Shown: in pieces, positions 1 through 64,000 of the stretch
How the letters are laid out: every line of letters begins with the position of its first letter
How positions within the stretch are numbered: the stretch's first letter is position 1
Origin: Lichenostomus cassidix
Taxonomy: Eukaryota; Chordata; Aves; Passeriformes; Meliphagidae
DNA length: 64,000 nucleotides
Direction of reading: 5' to 3'
Assembly: GCA_008360975.2 (NCBI GenBank)
Contig: CM039189.1
Coordinates: 10,110,056 to 10,174,055 of the forward strand
Notes under the pieces: generated by a model
Database searches by the model: none
What the model was told of the DNA's origin: nothing
The model's input: the letters and a program-made list of their open reading frames with translations, nothing else
Program-made: the position numbers and the translations under genes

Positions 1-661
1 TTAAATGGAAGGTTAAATAATTTGTCCTACAGGATTCAATTTCACATTTCACCTGTTCACACAAGCACCTCCTGTCTGTTCAGATCTGAACAGCCTACAG
101 CTCAACCTCAGAAAGGAGGTGCTGAGAAACAAGAGACTTAAGCTGCTTGCGACAAAAAGATGGATATAAATATAAAAGAGGTTCCATTTCCAGCACCAGT
201 AATACTGCCTGCTCAAGCCCAGGTGTGGTCACCAGGGAGACTCCTAAATTCAGGAACATTATTCAGTTAAAACAATAGACCATACTATCTATTCTGCAGC
301 TGCCAGGATTCCCGGCAAAAACTCCCCAAAGAGTTTGCCACCTGTCAAAATTGTCTCTAAAGAAAAAGCAAGACTGCTCAACAAAATGAAAGCAACATCC
401 CCAAGCTGGCTTATTTGGTAAGGACCCAACTTCAGACCAGCAGGCTGCAGGCATCAGCTTCAGCAAATGGGATCTTTTTCACTATCCAACAGCTGCCTTA
501 CAGCTACTGCGGAGCATCAGCTTTTTAGCTTCCTTAAAATATAAAAGAACAAAACCCCAAAAGAAACCCTGGATTCAAAGCATCCAAATATGGCCTGTTG
601 TACTGGAACGTTTAAATCCTTGGGGGAGGTGGGCATCTTCTTCCTCTGCCACAGGCAGTGT
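1..661 (-). other. KDM4A: KDM4A 3' UTR, continuing past the window edge
   Basis: This sequence directly follows the KDM4A stop. I see no AATAAA or ATTAAA on the minus strand anywhere in 1-661, so the cleavage site is probably outside the window. No other gene is visible in it. Confidence 0.75.
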
Positions 662-21402
<20,741 letters not shown>

Positions 21403-21489
21403 GATGCCGGGCCGGCCCTGCGCGGAGGAGGCGGGGGTGTCTGTGCGGGGGGCGGGACACCGCGCTCGCCCCGCCTCCCCCGCCCGCCG

Positions 21490-21532
21490 GCCAATCGCCG
21501 CGGGGTCCGCACCGGCCCTGCACCCTCATTGG
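21490..21532. promoter_or_regulatory. Opposed CCAAT boxes near KDM4A start
   Basis: A plus-strand CCAAT at 21491-21495 and a minus-strand CCAAT (read as attgg) at 21528-21532 are about 37 bp apart. Both are likely NF-Y sites. NF-Y is frequent in TATA-less CpG promoters, and opposed boxes are typical of divergently transcribed starts. Function is inferred from motif and position only. Confidence 0.45.
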
Positions 21533-21860
21533 CGGAGGACGCGTGCCCGTCAGGCCCCCACGGCTCGCTCTCCCTCTCCCGGCGGAGAACGCCACCGACT
21601 CACCCCCCCAGCCTCCCTCCCTCCCTCCCGGCCCGGTCCGGCCCGGCGCGGCGAGACCCGAGTCCCCGCCCGCCGTGCTCACGTCGGCAGTGCGTTCCGC
21701 TCCTCCGCCGCCGCCGCCCGTCCACCAGTCCCACGTCCGGCCGCCGTATCCCTCCGCCCCACGCGCCAAAGAGTCCTGCGGACCGCCGACGCCACCGCGG
21801 CCGTTCCGCTCCGCCCGAACCCCGCCCTGCCGCCCCGCCCCCTCCCCTCCGCCGCCGCAG

Positions 21861-21894
21861 CCAATCGCTGCCCGCTGCCCTCTTCGCAGCCAAT
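21861..21894 (+). promoter_or_regulatory. Paired CCAAT boxes upstream of KDM4A
   Basis: Two CCAAT motifs, GCAGCCAATCGC and GCAGCCAATAGG, are spaced 29 bp apart with the same GCAG prefix. A near-30-bp spacing is usual for cooperating NF-Y sites. They are probably the core proximal promoter elements of KDM4A. Confidence 0.5.
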
Positions 21895-22080
21895 AGGAAT
21901 TCGACGGCCGGCCGGGGCGGGCCAGCGAATCAGGAGGCCGGGCGCGGGGCGGTTGCTAGGCAGGCGGGCGGGCGGGACTGGGAAGTCGCTAGGGGGCGTT
22001 CGAGCGGGGGCGGAGCCCGGGCGGTGTCAGACCGCGCAGGGACGGCGGGGCGCCAGGCCGATCCTGACCGCGTCCCTGCT

Positions 22081-22226
22081 GTATCCCGCCCGTATCCCGC
22101 CTGTATCCCGCCCGCAGCCCGCCGGCATCCCTCCCGTATCCCTCCCGCATCCTTCCCGTATCCCGCCCGCATCCCTCCTGTATCCCTTCCGTATCCCTCC
22201 CGTACCCGCCCGCATCCCGCCCGCTC
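22081..22226. repeat. 11-bp G/C-rich minisatellite (about 13 copies)
   Basis: These are tandem copies of an 11-bp unit close to GTATCCCGCCC, with variants GCATCCCTCCC and GTATCCCTTCC. Because 11 is not a multiple of 3, all frames stay open and repeat every 11 residues (PARIPPVSRP-like). This creates several false long ORFs on both strands. The minus strand carries regular GGG runs. Confidence 0.9.
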
Positions 22227-23193
22227 CCTGTCTCCGTTCCGCGGGGAGTCCCGCCGGGTGCAGCCGATCCCGGTCCAGCGAGCTCAGCGCTAGGTGGGGA
22301 GCGCTGGGCACTACCCCCGGTACGTGTGTGCTGCAGCGAGCCGGGCGAGTTTCGGGTGCGGAGCGGTGACACACAGCAGGCATCTGCCAACCGAGCACAC
22401 GAGCCCCGCTAATTATACTCCTACAGTTTCCGCGTGTAAACAAAGCCAGAGTAGAATTCGATACTTAGCAAGCGCTTGGCAGCTAACGCAGGAGGGGCTG
22501 GATCGGCACCAAGCCCGCCCACGCCAGGGCGCTTGACCAGCACAGTCCGGTCATCCAGAAACGTGGAAACGTGCCGCTGTAGCCAGCGGATGGTGCCTAT
22601 AATCCGCCACCGTTGTGTCAAGGATTGGGACCCGACAGTACAGCTTTAGCAGCAAATGCCTTTGGGTGTGTACAAGGCCGAGTGCTTAACAGACCCCATC
22701 GAGGGACACTGACCTCTCCTTGGCTGGGGCTGGCTGCGATTTTCTGACTGTGCTGTGCTAAATGCATTTTAAATCTGTAAGTGCCAATGAGCAACCTTGA
22801 AAGTAAGCACAGCCCACCTGAAAGAGGTTGTAGCTATTCTCAGAGACTGCACTCCATCCCTCATGCCTAAATAATTTCACTCTGTTTCTCCTGATACGTG
22901 TTTCATTTGTGCTACAGGCAGGCAGCAGCCCTGAAAGTCCTGACAAAACACCACCCCAACACAGGTTTTCCCTGGTCTGCTGCCTCCCTGACCTGCTCAG
23001 ATTTTGAATTGCCAGGTATATACACACCAAAACCCCAAAGTGGATTACAATTACAGGATCCACAACACACAGCCTCCTATAAAAAGTCAGACAATTATCT
23101 GGTAACAATTTTGAGACAAACTGCATTTCTGGTCTTTCTGGTGGCTTGGCAGCTGCACTTGCCATCCTTTAGACAAAAAAGACCAACTCTAAT

Positions 23194-23775
23194 ATCATAG
23201 AATCACAGAATGGTTTGTGTTGGAAGTGACTTTGAAGATCATCTTGTTCTACCCCACTTCCATGGACAGGGACATCTTCCACTAGACCAGGTTGCTCGAA
23301 GTCCTATCCAACCTGGCCTGGAACATTTCCAGGGATGAGGCATCCGTAAGTTCTCTGAGCAACCTGTTCCAGTGCCTCACCACTTTCACAGGGAGGAGTT
23401 TCTTGCTCACATCTCATCTAACCCTGCCCTCTTTGAGTTCAAAGCCATTCCCCTTGTCCTATCACCACAGGCTCTTGTGAGAACTCCTGCTCCAATTCTC
23501 TTGCAGACCCTTTAGGCACTGGAAGTCGTGCAAGGTCTCCCTGGAGCCTTCATCTCTCCATGCTGAACAACCCCAGCTCTCTCAGCCTGTCTTCACAGGA
23601 GTAGTGCTCCAGCCCTCTGAACATCTTTGTGACCTCCTCTGGACCTGGTCCAGCAGGTCCCTGTTATTCCTGTGTTTGGGACCTCAGAGCTGGACACAGT
23701 GCTCCACGTGGGATCTCACAAGAGCAAAGTAGAGGGGCAGAATCACCTCCCTCGACCTGCTGCCCACAGGAGACA
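23194..23775 (-). mobile_element. CR1 LINE, 5'-truncated, minus orientation
   Basis: About 580 bp match the classic avian CR1 3' region read backwards: ATCATAGAATCACAGAATGG at the left, then CCACTAGACCAGGTTGCTC, CAACCTGTTCCAGTGCCTCA, CCCCTTGTCCTATCACCACA, GCTCCAGCCCTCTGA and GAGAATCACCTCCCTCGACC-like text at the right. The left edge is the element's 3' end with its ATTCTRTG repeats. The rest is the end of the reverse transcriptase ORF, broken and non-functional. Confidence 0.93.
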
Positions 23776-24235
23776 CGAGTCAGCCTTTTCAAGATGACAA
23801 GTGGCAAAATGTTCCTGTGAGCAGAAATGTGTAGGCACAGAAGCTCGATAACCTGTGATTGTTACTGGGGACTGAGATTGCTTATTATAACTGGCAAAAG
23901 GGCAGCAATGAGCTTTTAATTGGAAGGATCAGAATTATTCCTGCTCTCAGAAATGAACCAGGTCAGAACAGGCAAAAAAGGAAAAAAGAAGGAAAAAAAA
24001 GGCATTCTTAACTAGGAAATGATACAAATGAAAATGGCAATGTTGCTGAGGACAAGAAATTTGAGGACTGTGGGGGAAGGAGTTGCCAAGCTACTGTGCA
24101 GAGTCTACTCAGATTTTTTTCAGTGTTACAGCTATTTATTTTCCTTATTTAACAACTATTTTGCCTTTGAAAAACAAAATTTAAAGCAATGGAATCCCAA
24201 AGGGCTAGTGCTTCGTCAGGATGTTATTTGGAGTA

Positions 24236-24290
24236 GCTGATCTTTAAAGGTCTCTTCTAACCCAAACCACTCTATGATGCTGTGAGTTTA
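24236..24290 (+). mobile_element. Short CR1 LINE 3'-tail fragment
   Basis: GATCTTTAAAGGTCTCTTCT followed by AACCCAAACCACTCTATGAT and GCTGTGAG is the terminal 50 bp of a CR1 element in plus orientation. It may extend a little further left, but similarity fades. Confidence 0.75.
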
Positions 24291-26439
24291 CATCACTAGG
24301 AGGCAAGCCAAACTTGGACAGTGTCTGCCCAGCTCTTGCTACAGGTATCAGTGGAATGAATAAAAATGTGAAAATAGAAAGAGCACAAGAACACCTCAGT
24401 GCTCAGGAATTCACCTTTGACTAGCTGCCATTTAGCTGCTGTCCCACCTGCCAGGCTGTGCCCTTTACAGAGCTGCTTATCTGAGGCTGCACTGGGGATA
24501 CCTGATACAACTAAGGAATGGAAAATTTTCACGGGGGAAAAAAAAAGCAGTAAGAGCCCAACTCCATTGCTCAGTGCAAAAAATGGTTGGTCTGTCTGAG
24601 ACTCCAAGCAGAAGAGCCCAAACACTGTCTTACAGCACCATCTCTGGACCATCCCCTTCAGATCTGGAGCACTGTGTGGCACTGGTACCAGAGGGAGGGA
24701 AAAGTCTCAAACTGATACCAAAGAAAATGGGGTAAAAAAGCCTAAAAAGAAGCCAGCTGTGGTGAGTCCTTTCTAGCCAGGGAAAGCTGAGCAATGCAGC
24801 CCAGGAATATCAGTGCCAAGCCCTGGGAGGAATCAGGGTGGCTCTGCCTGGAGTGTGGCACCAGCCATGGTGCTGGATCAGAGGACGGATCAGGCTGGTG
24901 TTGCCGTTTACCCACTATGCAGCATTAGTCTGTTTTTTCAATCCCCTTTTATTTTGTGAGATATACAGAAATAAAGGGAAATAAATGTTGAAAGAATAAG
25001 TGCTTTGAAAGTGGTATGAGTCCATTCCCTTTGGAGCAGTGTTGGCTTTGTGTGAGCAGGCCAAGGGAGTGGAAAAAAGGGGCTGGAGAAAAGCTGTCAC
25101 AGCAGCAGCTCTTTTTGTTGCTCTGACCTCTGGGGGCCTGTCGCCTTGCCAAGGTGGCACATCCTCACACTCTGTACACTGAGCCTTTCCCGGCCTGTGA
25201 GGTCAGCATGAGGCTTTGGCCACCAGCAATAGCCTTATCACAGGGGCTTGGCTCAGTCATGTTATTCTTTGTGCATTCTGTGGTGAGGTTGTTCACCCGT
25301 CCTCTGCCTCCTGCTTCTACTCAGTCCACAGACAAGCCCACAGGTGGGGAAGGCAGCCCCAGGTGTTCCTGGATAAAAAGGTACACATATGTATGTGTAT
25401 CTATGAGTGTTCTGGCAACTTTTGGTGAGAAAGAGTCACTGCATTCAAGGCTGTACATGGACTAAAGCTTTGTGCTGTATGTGTGGCAGTTCCTGGCGAG
25501 TGCTCAGTGAGTGGCAGAGGCATTGTCACCAGCTGTAGTTTGGCAGCACAGCCCAAGCACTGCTGCTGCAGCACAAGCAGGTGCTCACTGCCCACCTCCC
25601 AGCTGTCCAGCTGCCAGTGGTGAGCACAGTGCCCTTCCTCCCCAGACACACCTGTGTGTGAGCAGGTGCTCACTTGGCTGTGCTGCTCTGCCACCCTGGC
25701 AGCAATGCCAAGCATCCTGCTTGGTGCCAGCGACGCTGGCATGTGCCTGCAGAGACACCTGCACATGTGTGCTGCCTCACAGGGCAGGAGCTTGCTCTGC
25801 CCTCAGATCTGCATCCTCAGTGGGGCTGCCCAGCAGCCCCTCAGGCCACTCTGTAGTGAAGCAGTGCGGTAAGAATGAGCCAGGCAAGGGGAAAACACTG
25901 CTCAGCATCCAGGTTCTACCGAGGAACAGTGCCTGGCCTGGCAGGGAATGCTGTGTGTGACTGAGCTCCAGCAGTTACTGAGGAATCACTAAGAAGGTGC
26001 CCACAGCCATGCTGGGGAAAAGCTCATCTGTCTGGCATGCACTGCCACCCATCATGTACACCCTGGCCAGGGCAGATTTGGCTCCCTTGGGAAGGATGGA
26101 AAGGCCATAGTGCCCTGACCCACATGGTTCTGCCCCTTGCACTGGCTTTTCCCTTGCACACCTGTGCTGTGTGCAGGTTCTGCTCTCTCCAGGAGTTGAC
26201 ACTTTGGGCTTTGCAGTTCACACGTGGGCAGAGCTGGGCTGGGTGTCCCTGCAGAGCAGCCAGGGCTGCAAGCCTAGGTGAGGGTTTCACTCCTGAACAA
26301 ACTCGGGTGCTGCTCTGCAGTCAGGGGCCAGGTGATGGCTTTACTGCTGAGTAACTTTGAATGCTGAGGAGTGTGCCCATTGCCAAAGGACTCTATGGAC
26401 CCTGCTTATTGCTGAAGAAACAGACAGGAAAGCCAGCTT

Positions 26440-28040
26440 GTATGAAACCCAATTATTCAAATTTATTAACATCAAGAATTATGCAATGATGCTGTAGATT
26501 TTTTTTATTAACAAATAGAAAACAGACTGTATACAACAGTGACCCCTACAGCACTATGCATCCACAAGGTAAAAATGAATGTGTCCTCCAACATTACCAA
26601 CCCTGGATTGCTGATTTCAACGTAGCTTGGATTCTTAACATTTGGAATACATGTGATAATACAATTAGATACCCTTCCACCACCTTTATTCATAACTCAA
26701 TGCACTCAAAAGAGGGCTGCTCACTCCCCATCTTTAGTGCAAGCGTGATATAATAAGGAGTATTAATATATAGTACCATTAAATTAAGTCCAGTAGTCTT
26801 GCCACATTGGTTCATTAGAACATCCTGAAGTAGCGGAAAGTACAATATTCTAGTGACTCTTAACATTTGCAGAATAGCAGAAATTATAGATACACCCAAC
26901 CTCTGAAGCCATGTGTACTCCCCTCCCCTTCCCTGCAGTACCCTGCTTCCAAAGAGAGCTGGTCCAGCTCTGCTCTGGGTCAGCTGGGCTTGTGCTCCTT
27001 GCCTTTGTCAATGCTCTGATGCACTCCACTGGTGAGAGGTGACAGGATGGTGCTTGCACGCACAGAACCGTGGGATTAACACAAAGGGCCGTGTCTTGCT
27101 CTTCCCTCCCTGGGGAACTGTGGGATCCCCTCGCTTCTCCTGCCCCCTTCCCAGCAAGACAGACATAAAGAGGTTCCAATGCCTGGAGCCCGGGATTTCG
27201 GGTCTCCCACAAACAAGGCGACGACAATTCACGTCATATCAGGATCTGCCAATACACACAGTCACTGGATTGGTTGAACACGCACTGTAATAGGACTGAA
27301 CGGTTTCCAGCTGACAAAGGGACGCTTCTCCGGCGACCCCACATGCCCTCCCAAACCCAAACCAACTAAAGAAATAATGGCATGGGAGAAGACTAAAAAA
27401 ATAATTGGTAGCTTAGGTCCAGTTCCATGAAATTTCATATTCTACAGAGGATTAAAAAGCAGCCTATGGGGAATGGAGCCGGGCAGGAACCACAAGCCAG
27501 CTGCTGTGAATTACCAAGGAAGCTGCACTAAAATGGGCAGAACCAGCAGTGACTGGGCTGAAATAAACACAGGGCAGTAAAAAATGTAAAAGCAAAAGGA
27601 AATTAAAAAACCAAAACCCAACTCCCAAAGGTTTGGCGGGTCCAGTTCTGCTTGGGCAAAACATTAAGACTTGCAAAAAATAAAAAATAAAGAGAGAGGA
27701 GATTATAAAAACCACTAGTAACTATTTTACATGTTTAAAAAAAAGATCCCATTCCACCCACCTAAAGCCTCGCTGTGAAATGCAGTCGGCGTGAGAGAGG
27801 GTGAGAGATGCATATGAGCAGAAATTCAGCCAGAGACTGGAAATGCTTTTGGAGTCGGATTCCCTCATTTGGCGCTGGGGCTAAGTTCCTAAATGCCGTG
27901 GTCAAAACTGGTTGGCGTGGAGGTCTGCTGCCTGGGCAGTACCTCCACCTGTACAGAAGGACTGAGGAATGGGCGGCTCTGGCTCAGAGGGACCCGTCTC
28001 CACTCCTAGACATCCCCACCGCGACTGGAGGAAAGCACTG
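26440..28040 (-). other. PTPRF: PTPRF 3' UTR
   Basis: About 1.6 kb follow the PTPRF stop without any credible frame and end at AATAAA signals. The length is close to that of the mammalian PTPRF 3' UTR. The distal part (about 26460-26900) is AT-rich. Three minus-strand AATAAA hexamers lie at 26685-26690, 26504-26509 and 26462-26467. Confidence 0.75.
26462..26509 (-). terminator. Distal polyadenylation signals of PTPRF
   Basis: Two AATAAA hexamers on the minus strand (26504-26509 and 26462-26467) lie within 50 nt and are followed by T/G-richer sequence. Cleavage would fall around 26435-26490. A third signal at 26685-26690 could give a shorter 3' end. Confidence 0.6.
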
Positions 28041-61998
<33,958 letters not shown>

Positions 61999-64000
61999 CT
62001 GAACAGCACAGGCAGGAGAGGGAGAGAAAAGCAAGCATCCATTATGCTAAAGCAACAGCTACATCCCTGAAATGATAAGGTTTCCCGTTGCCTCTGGCTA
62101 GCAGAGAATGGTCATGCTTCTCAAACCCCAGCAACATAGCACGAGATACTCCCTCCCTTGGCACCAGTGGAGGCGATGCTGTGGCGACAGTTTCCTCCTG
62201 GTGTGAAACATTCTGGGTGCCAGCAACTTTGCTGGTGTGAAACACTTCCAGTGCCAGCAACTTCCTCGCTGACAAACCTGACCTGGATGTGCCAAACTGG
62301 AGCAGCCCAGCTAAGAGCCACTTGCCAGCCCTGGATTCTCTTGGAGCCAAATCACAAGCTTTTGAATCCCAACCAATTGCACAATGGGGCTGGCTGATGA
62401 TTCCTAAGTGGTTTACAATACCTGCTGTGCTGATATCAACACATCTCTTCAGGACAGAGTTATATTAGGAAAACCCCTGCTGGGCGAGGAGGGTTTTCTT
62501 AAAGGAATGAAATGACAGGAACATTTTCTACCTGATGTCTCTGATAAACAGACCTTAAAAAGAGGCTCATTCTTACAGGCTCCTTTCCTTTCTGCAATCT
62601 GGCAGCCCAGTGATTTATAACCTGAAGGGACAGCTTTCTAGCCCCACCAGCTAGACAGAATCAGCAGAGACCCAAACCCTTCCTGCAGAAAAATGACACT
62701 GCAACCTGGTGTTTTGCTGCTGTTGCTAAGGCTTATGGAGCTGTGTTGCACCTTCACAGCTCAGTGTTGCTGGGTCAGAAGGGTTAAATGCTGCAAAAAC
62801 AAATCCTTTCCCCCTATTAGAGAGGGCCAGAGCTCTATCAGTTCCATGCCTGTGGCTTTTGAGCAGCACCTGCCGCCAAGCATTAAGGAGCCAGAAATGC
62901 TCCTGCCATAGAAAGTTTCTGTCACAGAAGAGGTGCCTGTGGATCTATAAATCTCCTGCTTTAAGGCTGGAGTTTAAACATGCACTTCATGTCTCCACAT
63001 ATGTGACGAGAAGAAAAGAAAAAATCAAGCCTGCTGGTGTCACACAAATGCACATCTTGATCTACTCTCACAGGTGCCCTTGATCCCAGCTAGGCTGATT
63101 TCAAAGGTGTGGAGTACAGAAAATGCTCTTATCTGGGACATCCTTCTGGCAGCACACACTAGTTCAGCATCCTAGCTGCTCTCCTCAGATTTATCAGCAG
63201 AGGTGCCACTGTCTGGGAGAGAAGCATGGGGCGTGGCTGCTACTTTGTGAAAGCTTTCAGCCCTACCAGATCCTGTTTCAGTAACTGTGAAATAGCTGCC
63301 AGCTCCTGGTCTAATTCTCTTTCTAGAGGAAGCCTGCACAGGATCACTGCAACCCATCAGCCTGTTCCTACACCCCCTCGTCCAGTTGAAACAAGAGGGC
63401 ACGGAGTCAGCTACAGCTCTGAGCACGGCACAGACAAGAAAGCATGTGACTCCCTTTCTATGGGCAAGTGGCTACTCTGTGAGGAAGGCACAAAGGCTTT
63501 GCCTGTGACTCCCCAGGAAGGTCAAGATGCACTGGTGGTGGGGGAGGGAAGGAGCTGATTTGTGCAGCAAGGTAATGTGTGACCATTTCCAAAGCTTTGT
63601 GCAAGGGGCAAAGATTCGTATTTTTTTCAGACACACTTTGGAGGCATTGCTTTCCAAGAGAAGTCAGATGCAGAAGAGATCAGAAGGACTGTTATCTCAG
63701 TGGCATTTCCAAAGGCAGACTGGGAGGCAAAGGTGCCCCTGCTCCCAGAGACAGTGTTTCAACCATGCTCCCTCTGCCTTTGAAGAATGGCAATGTTATG
63801 CTCTCCTGCTGACACTAGAGACACAGCAAGCCATTTCAGAGGGGCTGGGTGGGGGAGACAGTGCACAGCCTTGGACAGAGTGCCTCATGCTCCCAATGAA
63901 AGTGGATGTGATGCAGCAGGGATGCAGAAAGGTGGTCTGTAGGAGCATGGTATATAGGTTTGTAGGAGCACTTACTGCTGGCTGGTGGTTTACTAGAGGG
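61999..64000 (-). other. PTPRF intron upstream of the TM exon, running off the window
   Basis: No frame here resembles the FN3 or membrane-proximal ectodomain of LAR, so it is taken as intron. It contains a 34-bp tandem duplication at 62199-62266 and otherwise nothing recognised. Confidence 0.55.
62199..62266. repeat. 34-bp tandem duplication
   Basis: CTGGTGTGAAACATTCTGGG followed by TGCCAGCAACTTTG is repeated as CTGGTGTGAAACACTTCCAG followed by TGCCAGCAACTTCC. The two units are adjacent and differ at a few bases. Confidence 0.85.

Larger units (their letters stand above)
22421..26440. other. Intergenic region between KDM4A promoter and PTPRF 3' end
   Basis: Apart from the CR1 fragments listed, I see no coding gene here. 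There is a purine-rich low-complexity patch (about 23970-24002), and a GC-moderate segment (about 25100-26350) with many CAC/CTG motifs and short inverted repeats but no credible frame. Confidence 0.6.

Noticed and set aside
25490..25900. Repeated GCAGGTGCTCAC and TTGGCA/TGCCAA motifs in intergenic DNA
   Set aside because: Short inverted and direct repeats occur, but spacing is irregular and composition alone could produce them. Not strong enough to call an element.
62042..64000. Missing ectodomain exons of PTPRF
   Set aside because: I looked on the minus strand for FN3 or membrane-proximal text with splice sites and found none, so the next exon is taken to lie outside the window.

Overview
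This window is nuclear DNA from a songbird-like (passerine) bird. It holds two multi-exon genes, both read from the minus strand and arranged head to tail. All introns I could define are GT-AG. The interspersed repeats are avian CR1 LINE fragments, plus one tRNA-Ile/CR1 chimeric SINE of the kind known from zebra finch (TguSINE1). Nothing here is prokaryotic, and most long open frames are shadows of exons, of GC-rich promoter DNA or of introns.

Layout, left to right. 1-661 is 3' UTR of KDM4A. 662-21402 carries the complete KDM4A coding sequence: 21 coding exons, 3168 nt, 1055 residues plus stop. It encodes the Jumonji histone H3K9me3/H3K36me3 demethylase with JmjN, JmjC, PHD/extended-PHD and double Tudor domains. 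Every iron, 2-oxoglutarate and zinc ligand I checked in the catalytic half falls at the same residue number as in human KDM4A. About 21080-22420 is a CpG island promoter with CCAAT boxes on both strands and an 11-bp G/C-rich minisatellite. About 22420-26440 is intergenic and holds two CR1 fragments. 26440-28040 is the PTPRF 3' UTR, with three AATAAA signals. 28041-61998 carries the last 14 constitutive coding exons of PTPRF (LAR) plus one candidate 33-nt microexon. These exons encode the transmembrane helix, the juxtamembrane region, the active D1 phosphatase domain, the D2 pseudophosphatase domain and the C-terminus. The ectodomain (Ig and FN3) exons lie beyond 64000; 61999-64000 looks like intron.

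The two genes are neighbours rather than partners in one pathway. The order PTPRF then KDM4A on one strand matches the human 1p34 arrangement. The linkage mirrors PTPRS/KDM4B and PTPRD/KDM4C, so it is probably an ancient paralogous block. KDM4A acts on chromatin in the nucleus; PTPRF is an axonal and synaptic adhesion receptor phosphatase at the plasma membrane.

The least explained signals are a near-perfect 80-nt hairpin inside a PTPRF intron (59059-59138), the PTPRF juxtamembrane microexon (55719-55751), a CR1 insertion ending 25 bp from the KDM4A exon 2 splice donor, the promoter-upstream minisatellite, and several AT-rich, homeodomain/SOX-motif-rich intronic blocks that look like regulatory elements. 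Exon boundaries were set by eye from reading frame, splice sites and remembered family sequence. No alignment program was run.
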